Positions 8,715 to 17,732 of a DNA stretch of 64,000 bases are shown here, in pieces. The notes below the pieces were generated by a model. It did no database searches, was not told where the DNA came from, and saw nothing but the letters and a program-made list of their open reading frames with translations. Location of the stretch: assembly GCF_019969725.1 (NCBI RefSeq), contig NZ_JAHXYW010000004.1, positions 310,001-374,000 of the forward strand. Reading direction: 5' to 3'. Position 1 is the first letter of the stretch, and every line of letters begins with the position of its first letter. A program made the translations under genes and the position numbers. Source of the stretch: Neobacillus bataviensis. Lineage in GTDB: Bacteria; Bacillota; Bacilli; Bacillales_B; DSM-18226.

Positions 8715-9488
8715 ATGCAATCAATTATTGAAATTAAACATTTATTCTATCGTTATGAAAAGGATACTGTCCTTGAAAATATTAACCTATCCATTCCAGA
8801 CGGCTCTTTTTTAGCCATAGTCGGTCCAAATGGTTCTGGGAAATCAACCCTCCTGAAATTAATTTTAGGATTGTTAAAACCGCAAAAAGGGGAGATTTTT
8901 TTATTTGGCCAGGAAATAAGCAAATTTAAAGCTTGGCAGCAAATCGGCTATGTCTCACAAAAGGCTAATTCTTTCAATACGGGGTTTCCTGCGACCGTAT
9001 TTGAGGTAGTCGCAAGCGGTCTGACAAAAAAGCTTGGGATGTTTAAGTTTTTTAAAAAAGAGCATTCACGTATTGTTTTAGATGCATTGGATGCCGTTGG
9101 AATGAAGAATTTTCATAACCGGAATATTGGTGAACTTTCCGGAGGGCAGCAACAGCGAGTTTTTATTGCACGTGCCCTTGTCAGTGAACCCAAGCTGTTA
9201 ATCCTAGATGAGCCAACGGTCGGAGTCGATGCTGAAAATGTTAATGCATTTTATCAAATGCTTGATGATTTAAATAAGAATCGAGGAATCACCCTTCTTT
9301 TGGTTACCCATGACATTGGAACGATTTCAGACAAGGTAACGCATGTTGCCTGCTTAAATAAAAATATGCATTTTCATGGGGAAACTAGCGAATTCGAGCA
9401 GCTAAAAAAAGAAGATATGTCTAAAGTTTATGGTCATGATGTCCATCTGATTGCCCATAATCATGATCACGGAGGCGTTTTAAAATGA
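8715..9488 (+). CDS. znuC: Zinc ABC transporter ATP-binding protein
   Basis: ATPase that drives high-affinity zinc import. It shows Walker A GPNGSGKST, the Q-loop region, the signature LSGGQQQR, Walker B LLILDEPT and the switch His in VTHD. The C-terminal tail is His-rich (HDVHLIAHNHDHGG), common in zinc transporters of this family. It overlaps znuB by the four bases ATGA and sits behind a Zur box. No substrate-binding gene (znuA) is in this operon, so the lipoprotein must be encoded elsewhere. Manganese or iron import is less likely given the linked zur. Confidence 0.88.
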   Translation: MQSIIEIKHLFYRYEKDTVLENINLSIPDGSFLAIVGPNGSGKSTLLKLILGLLKPQKGEIFLFGQEISKFKAWQQIGYVSQKANSFNTGFPATVFEVVASGLTKKLGMFKFFKKEHSRIVLDALDAVGMKNFHNRNIGELSGGQQQRVFIARALVSEPKLLILDEPTVGVDAENVNAFYQMLDDLNKNRGITLLLVTHDIGTISDKVTHVACLNKNMHFHGETSEFEQLKKEDMSKVYGHDVHLIAHNHDHGGVLK

Positions 9489-10354
9489 TTCAAGGAATTT
9501 TTCATTATGAATTTTTACAAAATGCCTTTTTAACAGGAATCTTGATTGGAATTCTTGCACCGTTATTAGGTGTTTTTATTGTCGTTAGAAGGTTATCGTT
9601 AATTGCGGATGCACTAAGCCATGTGACGCTTGCAGGTATTGCGGCAAGTCTTTTGCTTGAACGAAATGTTGCAGCGTTAGCTGGTTTAAATCCGCTTTAT
9701 TTAGGGATGGTATTCTCTGTAGGCGGCTCCTTGTTTATTGAAAAGCTTAGAGGTGTTTATAAGCATTATCAAGAGCTGGCCATTCCCATTATTCTTTCAA
9801 GTGGAATAGGGCTTGGGGTCATCTTTATTTCATTGGCAAATGGGTTCAATACCGATTTATTCAGTTATTTATTTGGCAGTGTATCAGCAGTAAGCCGGAC
9901 GGATTTACTCGTCATTTTTATCATTAGCATCCTTGTAATCACCGTTATCATTTTATTATATAAAGAATTGTTTTTATTATCGTTTGACGAAGAACATGCG
10001 AAAGCTTCTGGTATTGCCGCAAAGAGCATTCATTTCATTTTCATTGTAATGGTGGCATTAGTAATTGCAGCATCGATGAGGATTGTTGGGATTTTGTTAG
10101 TTTCATCGTTAATGACACTTCCGGTTGCGGCAAGTATTCGCCTTGCCAAAGGCTTTAAACAAACGATTTTCTTGTCAGTTTTATTTGGTGAAATTTCTGT
10201 CCTTGGAGGACTTTTTACAGCATATTATTTAGATTTGGCCCCTGGTGGAACGATCGTAATGCTTGCGGTTCTAATACTAATAATCGCAATTTTTTATAAG
10301 AAATTAATCATTAAGAAGCATGTGCTTTCGGAGGTAGAGTCAAGTGAACGTTAA
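9485..10354 (+). CDS. znuB: Zinc ABC transporter permease
   Basis: Membrane subunit of the zinc importer, family ABC-3. The 289-residue protein has about eight to nine hydrophobic helices, including [20 protein letters not shown] near the N-terminus, and the family signatures [19 protein letters not shown] and [19 protein letters not shown]. It is translationally coupled to znuC (ATGA overlap) and overlaps zur by 11 bases. Confidence 0.9.
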   Translation: MIQGIFHYEFLQNAFLTGILIGILAPLLGVFIVVRRLSLIADALSHVTLAGIAASLLLERNVAALAGLNPLYLGMVFSVGGSLFIEKLRGVYKHYQELAIPIILSSGIGLGVIFISLANGFNTDLFSYLFGSVSAVSRTDLLVIFIISILVITVIILLYKELFLLSFDEEHAKASGIAAKSIHFIFIVMVALVIAASMRIVGILLVSSLMTLPVAASIRLAKGFKQTIFLSVLFGEISVLGGLFTAYYLDLAPGGTIVMLAVLILIIAIFYKKLIIKKHVLSEVESSER

Positions 10355-10757
10355 TGAAGCTATCCAATACCTAAAAGAAAACGGCTTTAAACAGACAGGG
10401 AAAAGAGAAGATATGCTTCAACTATTTGCTGACAGCGACAAGTATTTAACGGCTAAGGATGTTTTAGATCAATTGAAAGATGATTATCCAGGCCTGAGTT
10501 TTGATACGATTTATCGAAACCTCTCTCTGTTTGTTAACATGGGAATATTAGAGATGACTGAATTATCAGGTGAAAAGCATTTTCGCTTTACATGTTCGAG
10601 ACATCATCATCATCATCATTTTATTTGTCTGGACTGTGGAAAAACGAAGGAAATTGAAACCTGCCCGATGGATGGATTGAGTGAAAATTTAAAAGGATAT
10701 GATATTTCCGGGCACAAATTTGAAATCTATGGAAGATGTCCTGAATGTGTAAACTAA
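10344..10757 (+). CDS. zur: Zinc-responsive Fur-family repressor
   Basis: Fur-family regulator that represses zinc uptake when zinc is plentiful. The N-terminal winged helix contains [13 protein letters not shown] (recognition helix). The dimerization domain has a run of six His in [10 protein letters not shown], then CLDCGK and CPEC, the paired cysteines of the structural Zn site. The His run is encoded by repeated CAT, a natural variant of the Fur-family HHHH motif. The start is GTG at 10344 with GGAGGTAG upstream, overlapping the znuB end. Context (znuCB and the operator at 8673) favors Zur over Fur or PerR. Confidence 0.88.
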   Translation: MNVNEAIQYLKENGFKQTGKREDMLQLFADSDKYLTAKDVLDQLKDDYPGLSFDTIYRNLSLFVNMGILEMTELSGEKHFRFTCSRHHHHHHFICLDCGKTKEIETCPMDGLSENLKGYDISGHKFEIYGRCPECVN

Positions 10758-10760
10758 AAA

Positions 10761-10795
10761 AACAGCTTGCGGCCTTTGCCGCAAGCTGTTTTTTT
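10761..10795. terminator. Bidirectional terminator after zur
   Basis: A 13-bp perfect stem AACAGCTTGCGGC with loop CTTT and T/A tracts on either side, between convergent zur and yqfW. Confidence 0.92.
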
Positions 10796-11399
10796 AAATG
10801 AGGGAACTTACCAATTTACGATTGTCCTTTTGCTGTTGTCTCAACCAATGCTCCACCCAATCATAGGCCTCTGCCCAATTATAAACGCGAATGACCCCTT
10901 TAGGGATTGGATCTTGGTTATAGGGGGTATCAAATAATATAACGGGAATGTGGCACTCTTCGTGAATGGTAACAGCATTATCGTGTTTGTCTTCAAAAAA
11001 GATATCGATTTGATGCTTTTTCACGGATTCAATCTTATTATGGGTTCCAATTAATTCAATATGGTGGTAAAGCAGCTCATTAGCGGTAAACCATTTTTCT
11101 GTTACATCATAGAGATGCTGGCCTCGGGCACTGATAAAATACAATTCATGCTGATTTTCCCATTTTTTTAGGATGCTTTTTGCTCCTTGAGCCAGCGGTG
11201 AACCTTCATAGATGATCGGTTCATTTTCGTGAAACCATTTGGCAAAATCTTTTTCAGAAACATTTACAAACGGGGTCAATTCATATTGATTAACATCCTC
11301 ATACGCAATGTTTAGTCCAAAAGCTTTGTTGATAAAAGGTAAAATTGAAGTTGGGCACGTAACCGTACCGTCGATATCAATTCCAAAACGTTTTTTCAT
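10794..11399 (-). CDS. yqfW: HAD-superfamily 5'-nucleotidase-like protein YqfW
   Basis: Predicted nucleotidase of the HAD superfamily (NT5C-like). The catalytic loop FGIDIDGTVTCP at residues 5-16 has the D-x-D nucleophile pair. Downstream are YFISARG (motif II Ser) and DIFFEDKHDNA (acidic motif). The 201-residue length fits. GAAGGTGAG precedes the ATG. The substrate (deoxynucleotide or other phosphate ester) cannot be read from sequence. Confidence 0.78.
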   Translation of the reverse strand: MKKRFGIDIDGTVTCPTSILPFINKAFGLNIAYEDVNQYELTPFVNVSEKDFAKWFHENEPIIYEGSPLAQGAKSILKKWENQHELYFISARGQHLYDVTEKWFTANELLYHHIELIGTHNKIESVKKHQIDIFFEDKHDNAVTIHEECHIPVILFDTPYNQDPIPKGVIRVYNWAEAYDWVEHWLRQQQKDNRKLVSSLI

Positions 11400-11595
11400 T
11401 TGTGCTCACCTTCAAATTGCATTTGCTTATCTCATTCTATTTTACCAAAGAAGCGTGTTTTATAAAGTAAATAATTTTATGTAATATTTTTCGGGATTTG
11501 AAATAAAAACCTATTTAAGACAAACATTGACATAGTAAAAAGAGGTTTAAGGTAAACAATAATAGTGCTCCTATTACTGAAAGTGAGGGATTCGA

Positions 11596-12033
11596 ATGGC
11601 AGATGAAAGAGACACGAAAGTGCAAGAAGCTCTTCAAAGTGCTAATATAGGACAGGATATCCCAAATTACCCTTCAGAATTTAGAGAAGAAACAGCTTCA
11701 GAAATTGCTCCGGAAATTGGTGCATCTGTTCCGATTAGACATTCTAATTATAGGGAAGAAACTGCTGCAGAAATTGCGGCGCCTGTACCAGTTATACGCG
11801 GAAAGGACCGTGGAGCTGTTAGAGAAAGAGCAGAGGGTGGTGCCGGGATTGGCACAGTAGCTTTAGCACTATCCATTTTATCTCTGTTTGTATTACCTAT
11901 TCTTTTTGGTGCTGCAGGAATTGTGTTAGGTTTTGTTGCTAGGCGCAGAGGTGCACAAGGACTCGGTGCCTGGGCAATTGGGATTGGTGCTGTATCGATT
12001 ATTATCGGTATCTTTATTCTCCCGTTCTTTTAA
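11596..12033 (+). CDS. yqfX: Small membrane protein YqfX
   Basis: A 145-residue protein with a soluble N-terminal half holding two similar segments (FREETASEIAPEIG and YREETAAEIAAPVP), a charged RGKDRGAVRERAEGG linker, then two membrane helices (about 90-115 and 123-143). The Gly/Ala-rich helix pair with RRRGAQGLG between them resembles DUF4190-type domains. It corresponds in position to B. subtilis yqfX between yqfW and ispG. Function is unknown. A TTGACA at 11527-11532 lies upstream but has no convincing -10. Confidence 0.65.
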   Translation: MADERDTKVQEALQSANIGQDIPNYPSEFREETASEIAPEIGASVPIRHSNYREETAAEIAAPVPVIRGKDRGAVRERAEGGAGIGTVALALSILSLFVLPILFGAAGIVLGFVARRRGAQGLGAWAIGIGAVSIIIGIFILPFF

Positions 12034-12060
12034 CATATAGCTGCATAGGGGCGAAAAGAA

Positions 12061-12087
12061 ACCCGGCAGGATACCTGCCGGGTTTTT
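12061..12087. terminator. Bidirectional terminator between yqfX and ispG
   Basis: A 10-bp stem ACCCGGCAGG / CCTGCCGGGT with a 3-base loop, followed by T residues. Confidence 0.9.
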
Positions 12088-12093
12088 CATATG

Positions 12094-13203
12094 TTATTTT
12101 GCGGCGGCTTCTTCAGCTGCTTTTTTCTGAAAATACTCTTCTGCCACTTGGTCGATTTCTTTTTTCAATTCTTCGACCATTTGGGCTTCTGGAACCTTCC
12201 TTACAATTTCACCTTTGCGGAATAGTAATCCTTCACCGCGTGCCCCGGCAATACCAATGTCCGCTTCACGAGCTTCTCCAGGCCCGTTAACGGCACAGCC
12301 CAGAACGGAAACTTTTATCGGAGCTTTAATTTTCTGGATATATTCTTCAACTTCATTCGCGATGCTAATAAGATCAATTTCAATTCTTCCGCAGGTTGGA
12401 CAGGAAATTAATGTTGCAGCATTGGAGGAAAGACCAAACACCTTTAAAAGCTCACGTGCAACTTTTACCTCTTCAACTGGATCTGCACTTAAGGAAATCC
12501 GAAGTGTGTTTCCGATTCCCTTGCTGATAATCGCTCCTAATCCAGCAGCACTTTTTACTGTCCCAGAAAAAAGCGTCCCAGATTCGGTAATTCCTAAATG
12601 TAATGGATAATCGAAGGCACGGGCCGCCTTTTCATAGGCTTCAATCGCAAGATTTACATCAGATGCCTTCATCGAAACAATAATATCGTGGAAATCCAAA
12701 TCCTCAAGAATTTTAATATGATGGAGGGCGCTCTCAACCATACCATCTGCTGTTGGATATCCGTATTTTTCTAATATCTTTTTCTCCAGGGAACCAGCGT
12801 TGACTCCAATCCGGATTGGAATTCCGCGCTCTTTAGCTGCTTTTACGACAGCTTCCACTTTTTCACGCTTTCCGATGTTACCCGGGTTGATTCTGATTTT
12901 ATCCGCGCCGCCTTCAATGGCTTTTAAGGCTAATTTATAATCAAAATGGATATCGACAACAAGAGGGATATTGATTCTTTTTTTGATTTCAGCAATGGCA
13001 TTTGCCGCACGTTCATCCGGACAAGCAACTCGGACAATCTGACAGCCAGCCTCCTCAAGCCGTTTAATCTCGGCAACTGTAGCTTCAACATCGTGGGTTT
13101 TTGTTGTCGTCATACTTTGGATAATTAATTCGTTATTACCCCCGATGGTTAAATTTCCAACCTTTACAGGCCGGGTTTTTGTACGATGTATAATTTCACT
13201 CAC
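12094..13203 (-). CDS. ispG: 4-hydroxy-3-methylbut-2-en-1-yl diphosphate synthase
   Basis: MEP-pathway [4Fe-4S] enzyme (GcpE) that converts methylerythritol cyclodiphosphate to HMBPP, the substrate of IspH. The N-terminal TIM barrel carries [14 protein letters not shown]. The C-terminal domain supplies cluster cysteines in LISCPTCGR and [12 protein letters not shown]. The 369-residue length fits the bacterial form. The start is GTG at 13203 with AAAGGAG about nine bases upstream. An Ala/Glu/Lys-rich tail follows the conserved core. Confidence 0.93.
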   Translation of the reverse strand: MSEIIHRTKTRPVKVGNLTIGGNNELIIQSMTTTKTHDVEATVAEIKRLEEAGCQIVRVACPDERAANAIAEIKKRINIPLVVDIHFDYKLALKAIEGGADKIRINPGNIGKREKVEAVVKAAKERGIPIRIGVNAGSLEKKILEKYGYPTADGMVESALHHIKILEDLDFHDIIVSMKASDVNLAIEAYEKAARAFDYPLHLGITESGTLFSGTVKSAAGLGAIISKGIGNTLRISLSADPVEEVKVARELLKVFGLSSNAATLISCPTCGRIEIDLISIANEVEEYIQKIKAPIKVSVLGCAVNGPGEAREADIGIAGARGEGLLFRKGEIVRKVPEAQMVEELKKEIDQVAEEYFQKKAAEEAAAK

Positions 13204-13313
13204 GTGGAATTCGCTCCTTTAAAATGGGATTCCAATAAAAAACGATAAAATCAATTCGACTTTATTTTATCAGTCTACTTCTATTTTTGACAAGAATAAG
13301 GGTGGTATCTTCA

Positions 13314-13643
13314 TTATTTTGAGTAATCAGGAAAATGATATGTAGATCCAATTTGAATTTTTTCCGGATTGCGGCCTTGGTTTAATTTTTTAAAGTCTTC
13401 TATTAAATCGGTAATCGATACTGGAAGAGGTTTTTCTAATCTATGCTCTACAATTGAAATGACGGTTTCACCAGGTTTAACTTTTGCCTCAAAGGATGGA
13501 AGTCCCGTTTGCTTCTTCACAACGGTTTCCACTTTTGCATCTACCTGCTTTGCAGGTGAGGGGGTCAATGTTCCAACGGTTAAATCTAAATAAATGACAT
13601 AAATAACAAGTATGGTTAAAAGGAATCCAAATAATTTTTTCAT
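13314..13643 (-). CDS. yqfZ: Membrane-anchored YqfZ-like protein
   Basis: A 109-residue protein with one N-terminal membrane helix (FGFLLTILVIYVIYLDL) and an extracytoplasmic domain whose VKPGETVISIVEH and IQIGSTYHFP elements resemble a degenerate LysM fold. The ATG at 13643 has GGGGG eight bases upstream; the frame runs further upstream without a ribosome site. In B. subtilis yqfZ occupies the same place beside ispG. Its role is unknown; wall binding is inferred only from the LysM-like pattern. Confidence 0.68.
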   Translation of the reverse strand: MKKLFGFLLTILVIYVIYLDLTVGTLTPSPAKQVDAKVETVVKKQTGLPSFEAKVKPGETVISIVEHRLEKPLPVSITDLIEDFKKLNQGRNPEKIQIGSTYHFPDYSK

Positions 13644-13736
13644 CGGACATGCCCCCAAATGGAATTTGTACATTGGTATGCTTGTCCACATATAAATAGA
13701 ACTTTTATAGAAAAAAAACATCCGATTCGGATGCTT

Positions 13737-14504
13737 TTAATTAGCTTTTTTAGGTTTTGGTATTTCATTAATGGCTAAAAGTAATACGATAATTGCTACA
13801 AACCAATTTATAAAAAAGCTATTTGGTACAGTTGTTTTTATTGCCGCCATAACCGTAAAAAATAAGGTTGGTAATGTTTCGCTATAGGCAGCCATCCTCC
13901 ATACATGACGATAGGTTAAGTTCCTTCCAGCGAGATTCTTTAATGCTAATCCAATCAATGCTAATACTGATACTTCAATGAAACTTGCGGCACTTGAAAA
14001 CAAATACATAAAGACCGAGAGTACAGGAATGATTATAGCTTTCAATCCGCGGATTGTATCAATAAAATTAAGCAGGTCGTCTTTAGTCATTTTCTTTAGC
14101 ATCGTGTATTGATAGGACTCACTCTGGCCCGCAGACGAAAAAACGAATTCATCTTTTAATAACGCAAACGCATTTCCTTCTTCTTCTACATCTGCTGCTT
14201 CAATCGTTCCTGTTGGATCTAGAATAACAGTAAAATCTTCTTTATTAATTGTGACAGGTACTTTTGTTTGTGCAGATAACTGTCCATTATTAATGGAAAA
14301 GGCAGGAAATTCATCTTTAATGATAGACCGAGCCGAATCTATTCCTGTAGAGAGTGCCGTACTCAAATAAATTATTGACGGTAAAACGGAGATAAGTGTA
14401 AGGAAAAAGACATATAATATGGTTTTTCCAATTCCTTGAAAACGAAATAAAGCAATATCCTTAGGAGAATAAATGCTTTTTATAAATTGCTTAAAAATAT
14501 TCAT
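13737..14504 (-). CDS. yqgB: DUF1189 membrane protein YqgB
   Basis: The protein of about 255 residues begins MNIFKQFIKSIYSPKDIALFR, typical of DUF1189. It has one membrane helix near 30-50, an extracytoplasmic domain of about 120 residues, and three to four helices in the C-terminal half, with VWRMAAYSETLPTLFFT conserved. Function is unknown. The ATG at 14504 is preferred over a GTG at 14513, which lies inside the AAGGTGG ribosome site. Confidence 0.72.
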   Translation of the reverse strand: MNIFKQFIKSIYSPKDIALFRFQGIGKTILYVFFLTLISVLPSIIYLSTALSTGIDSARSIIKDEFPAFSINNGQLSAQTKVPVTINKEDFTVILDPTGTIEAADVEEEGNAFALLKDEFVFSSAGQSESYQYTMLKKMTKDDLLNFIDTIRGLKAIIIPVLSVFMYLFSSAASFIEVSVLALIGLALKNLAGRNLTYRHVWRMAAYSETLPTLFFTVMAAIKTTVPNSFFINWFVAIIVLLLAINEIPKPKKAN

Positions 14505-14607
14505 AATGACCACCTTAATATAGATTCACCATTCTATTGTAGCTTTTGTAAACCTTATATACAAGAATGACCTGTTAGGGGTCCTTTAGAATTTCAAGAC
14601 TGCATAA

Positions 14608-15303
14608 TTAATTTATTCCACAAATCTCATAGGAACAATTTTGACAGTCAACACCCTCTTTTAAATAATGGATATTATTTATGGTAAACTTTTGATTTTC
14701 ATATGTGATGATTCCCTTTTCACGCAATTCTTTTAAAGCCCTTTGAATGACCTCTCTAGTTCCAAAGGTTAAATTAGCCAATTCTTGATGGGTTAATGGC
14801 AAATCAATCAGGATTCCCTGTTCAGTCATTACACCATAAGAATTACAAAGACGGATAAGGATGGAATACAAACCGCCCTTTTTCCCATTCATAATTAAAT
14901 CCTGGCATTTCATTTGTGCCTTTATATATCCAGTACTAAGCCAAGAGGCAAGAGCATTCATAGCCTCGGAATCCGTTAAAATAAAATCTTCGAAAAGATC
15001 TTTTTTAATGGCAAGGACCTCGCAGTCTGTCAACGCCTTAGCGTAAAATTGATAGCGGGGATTAGCTTGAAATAGTTGATACTCAACAATTAATTCTCGT
15101 TCGTTCAAGATCTTCAAAATAAAATCCTTCCCTCGTAAATGGACCCTTCCAAGCGCAAAGCTTCCTTTCAGCAATAAAAACACATTTTCTACCGGATCCT
15201 TTTCTTGAAAAAGAATTGTGCCGGCTTTTATTTTTTGAACTGGTTCGCTTTTTTGAAAAAAATGCACTATCAAACTATATATAGATAAGCTGTTATTTTG
15301 CAT
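14608..15303 (-). CDS. fnr: Fnr-type oxygen-responsive Crp/Fnr regulator
   Basis: Crp/Fnr-family transcription factor of 231 residues: an N-terminal cyclic-nucleotide-like beta-roll (about 15-130), a dimerization helix, then a winged helix with LTHQELANLTFGTREVIQRALKELR. The C-terminus ends in a CX2CX4C cluster (C220, C223, C228), the arrangement by which Bacillus Fnr holds its [4Fe-4S] cluster, unlike the N-terminal cluster of E. coli FNR. It should activate anaerobic genes when oxygen is low. The location, divergent from sodA, differs from the narK-fnr pairing of B. subtilis, so orthology is not certain. Confidence 0.78.
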   Translation of the reverse strand: MQNNSLSIYSLIVHFFQKSEPVQKIKAGTILFQEKDPVENVFLLLKGSFALGRVHLRGKDFILKILNERELIVEYQLFQANPRYQFYAKALTDCEVLAIKKDLFEDFILTDSEAMNALASWLSTGYIKAQMKCQDLIMNGKKGGLYSILIRLCNSYGVMTEQGILIDLPLTHQELANLTFGTREVIQRALKELREKGIITYENQKFTINNIHYLKEGVDCQNCSYEICGIN

Positions 15304-15649
15304 AATTTGTCACTCCTTTTTACCCTTCAACCTGATTAAAATCCTTTATTAGTAACATGTCAATGAAGCAATTATATGTATTTTAAGTGACTAAAGTTGG
15401 ATATGATAAAAATCGTTGACAGCATGCTGTTTGGCTAAATATGACAACTTTTCGAAAGTTTGATTTATGATTGTTTTTCTTTTAGACTCAGTATAAAAAG
15501 TTGCTCAAATGAGCATTGTATATATGGTGAAATGTAAGCATTTTATTTGAAACGATGCCACAACTTTGGTATGTTAAGAACAAAGCTTTAGAAATATTCT
15601 AAATATGGATAAAGCCAATAATATCATGGATACATAGGAGGAATTTAAC
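15304..15649. promoter_or_regulatory. Divergent regulatory region between fnr and sodA
   Basis: A 346-base non-coding stretch. It holds TTGACA at 15416-15421 with a poor -10 18 bases on (TATGAC), an inverted repeat TGCTCA-N2-TGAGCA (15502-15515), a TATATATGG stretch nearby, and a 17-bp palindrome TTTAGAAATATTCTAAA (15587-15603) that resembles a Per/Fur-type box. The sodA ribosome site TAGGAGG lies at its right end. No gene is seen. Confidence 0.5.
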
Positions 15650-16258
15650 ATGGCATTTGAATTACCAAAATTACCTTATGCAGAAGATGCACTTGAGCCA
15701 CACATTGACAAGGAAACAATGAATATTCACCACACTAGACATCACAACACATATGTGACAAATCTAAATGCAGCATTACAAGGTAATGAAGAATTACTTT
15801 CTAAATCAGTTGAAGAAGTAATTGCAAATTTAGATGCTGTTCCTGAAGCTGCTCGTACAGCAGTACGCAACAATGGCGGCGGCCATGCAAATCACTCTTT
15901 ATTCTGGCAAATCCTTTCTCCAAATGGCGGCGGTGCCCCAACTGGTGAACTAGCTGATGCAATCAGCAATAAATTTGGCAGCTTCGAAAGCTTCAAAGAA
16001 GAGTTTGCAAAAGCTGCAACAACCCGCTTTGGCTCTGGCTGGGCATGGTTGTCTGTATCAAATGGCGAATTAGAAGTATCAAGCACTCCAAACCAAGATT
16101 CTCCTTTAATGGAAGGTAAAACACCAATCCTTGGCCTTGATGTTTGGGAGCATGCGTACTACCTAAAATACCAAAACAAGCGCCCTGACTATATCGGTTC
16201 CTTCTGGAATGTAGTAAACTGGGACGAAGTAGCAAAGCGTTATAACGAAGCAAAGTAA
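15650..16258 (+). CDS. sodA: Superoxide dismutase (Mn type)
   Basis: Cytoplasmic enzyme that dismutates superoxide. The 202-residue protein has the Fe/Mn-SOD fold with metal ligands in [13 protein letters not shown] (His27 region), NHSLFW (His about 82) and [13 protein letters not shown] (Asp and His near 164-168). The [10 protein letters not shown] and GSGWAWL segments favor the manganese form usual in Bacillus. TAGGAGG precedes the ATG. Codons look like those of a well-expressed gene. A terminator follows. Confidence 0.95.
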   Translation: MAFELPKLPYAEDALEPHIDKETMNIHHTRHHNTYVTNLNAALQGNEELLSKSVEEVIANLDAVPEAARTAVRNNGGGHANHSLFWQILSPNGGGAPTGELADAISNKFGSFESFKEEFAKAATTRFGSGWAWLSVSNGELEVSSTPNQDSPLMEGKTPILGLDVWEHAYYLKYQNKRPDYIGSFWNVVNWDEVAKRYNEAK

Positions 16259-16274
16259 TTTGAGTTAATTTAAA

Positions 16275-16301
16275 GAAGGCAGCTTACGTAGCTGTCTTTT
16301 T
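16275..16301 (+). terminator. Terminator after sodA
   Basis: A roughly 10-bp stem (GAAGGCAGCT with AGCTGTCTTT, including G-T pairs) with a 5-base loop and a T run. Confidence 0.8.
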
Positions 16302-16372
16302 GTTTGCCTAAAAAATTGAATAATAACAACCGACTTGATAAAGACTACCCTTAAGATAAAGGGGAGTTTTTT

Positions 16373-17590
16373 ATGGCAAAAAGATTTAAGCTTTTAGGTG
16401 ATGTAGAATTAACAAAGGATTTATCACTTTTACTGATTATTGGCGGTCTGTATTCATTAAGTGTTGCTTTATCCAATACGTTTGTGAATATTTATCTCTG
16501 GAAACAAACGGGAAAGTATTCGGATATTGCCCTTTATAACCTCTCGATTGTCGTATTGCAGCCTTTAACGTTTATTCTGGCGGGAAGATGGGCTAAAAAA
16601 ATCGATCGGGTGATTGTTTTAAGAATTGGTGTCATCTTTTTGTCCCTTTTCTACTTAATGGTTTTAATAACAGGAACAAAAGCTGCCACATTTTTGCTTT
16701 TATTAGGAAGTATTTTGGGGGTAGGCTATGGTTTCTATTGGCTGGCCTATAATGTGTTAACCTTTGAGATTACTGAGCCTGAGACAAGAGATTTTTTTAA
16801 TGGATTTTTAGGGATTTTATCATCCATAGGTGGAATGATTGGTCCCATTGCTGCAGGCATTATTATCACCCGATTTGAAAAATTCACAGGCTATACGATC
16901 GTATTTGGATTATCTTTAGGTTTATTTGCTCTGGCAGTCTTGATGAGTTTTTCCTTGAAACCCCGTCCGGCTAAAGGGAGATATTGTTTTAAAAGGATTT
17001 TAGAGGAAAGAAAATTAAATGATAATTGGCGTCTCATTACGAATGCCCACTTTTTTCAGGGACTTAGAGAAGGGACGTTTTTATTTGTTATTTCAGTCTT
17101 CGTTTATTTATCAACCGGAAGTGAAATGGCCCTAGGGACCTTTGGTCTGCTTAATTCAGGGATATCCTTTATTGCCTATTTTTTAGCCTCCCGAATGATT
17201 AAAAAAAGCTACCGGAAAAAGGCAATTTTGATTGGCGGAATCATTCTTTATGCGGCTGTCATACTTATTGTCTGGGATTTAAGCTATGCTAAATTATTAG
17301 TTTATGCGGGAATGATTGCCATTGCTTATCCCTTATTACTTGTCCCATATATGTCAACGACCTATGATGTAATTGGGATAGGTTGGAAAGCGGCAGAAAT
17401 GAGAATTGAATATATTGTTGTTAGAGAAATTTTCTTGAACTTAGGAAGAATCGTTTCTATTTTAGCATTTTTAGCGGCGGTGACTTGGTTTAACGCGGAA
17501 AGAAGCATTCCAATTTTGTTATTGTTATTGGGTGCAGGTCATACATTGATTTATTTTTTCATTAAAAGAGTACATCTGCCAGTTGCTTAG
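16373..17590 (+). CDS. yqgE: MFS transporter YqgE
   Basis: A 405-residue major facilitator superfamily protein with about 12 membrane helices. A central basic loop (KPRPAKGRYCFKRILEERK) lies near residue 200, and the AGRWAKKIDRVIVLRIG loop between helices 2 and 3 fits MFS topology. AAAGGGGA precedes the ATG. The substrate cannot be deduced. Its position between sodA and pbpA matches B. subtilis yqgE. It is transcribed alone, ending at a strong terminator. Confidence 0.82.
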   Translation: MAKRFKLLGDVELTKDLSLLLIIGGLYSLSVALSNTFVNIYLWKQTGKYSDIALYNLSIVVLQPLTFILAGRWAKKIDRVIVLRIGVIFLSLFYLMVLITGTKAATFLLLLGSILGVGYGFYWLAYNVLTFEITEPETRDFFNGFLGILSSIGGMIGPIAAGIIITRFEKFTGYTIVFGLSLGLFALAVLMSFSLKPRPAKGRYCFKRILEERKLNDNWRLITNAHFFQGLREGTFLFVISVFVYLSTGSEMALGTFGLLNSGISFIAYFLASRMIKKSYRKKAILIGGIILYAAVILIVWDLSYAKLLVYAGMIAIAYPLLLVPYMSTTYDVIGIGWKAAEMRIEYIVVREIFLNLGRIVSILAFLAAVTWFNAERSIPILLLLLGAGHTLIYFFIKRVHLPVA

Positions 17591-17625
17591 TGCGATGAGT
17601 ATTTTACAATACTCATCGCATTTTT
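17591..17625 (+). terminator. Terminator after yqgE
   Basis: A perfect 13-bp stem TGCGATGAGTATT with a 4-base loop, followed by five T residues. Confidence 0.92.
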
Positions 17626-17732
17626 GTAGAGGATTAAAAATTGGTAAGGGTTATTCATAGAAAAAAGGAGCATTATCTAATAAAATAGAGAAGGTTATGT
17701 TAGCGTTGAAAAAAAGGAAGTGTGTGTAGACC

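Noticed and set aside
10600..10622. Run of six CAT codons, resembling a vector His tag
   Set aside because: It lies inside a Fur-family metal-binding loop in a normal zur gene, with no vector sequence around it.
11527..11560. TTGACA before yqfX considered as a full promoter
   Set aside because: No acceptable -10 lies 16-18 bases downstream, and a sigma-B reading of AGGTTTAA also lacks its -10.
12215..12610. 131-codon frame opposite ispG
   Set aside because: It lies wholly inside ispG, a certain gene; no ribosome site or known family.
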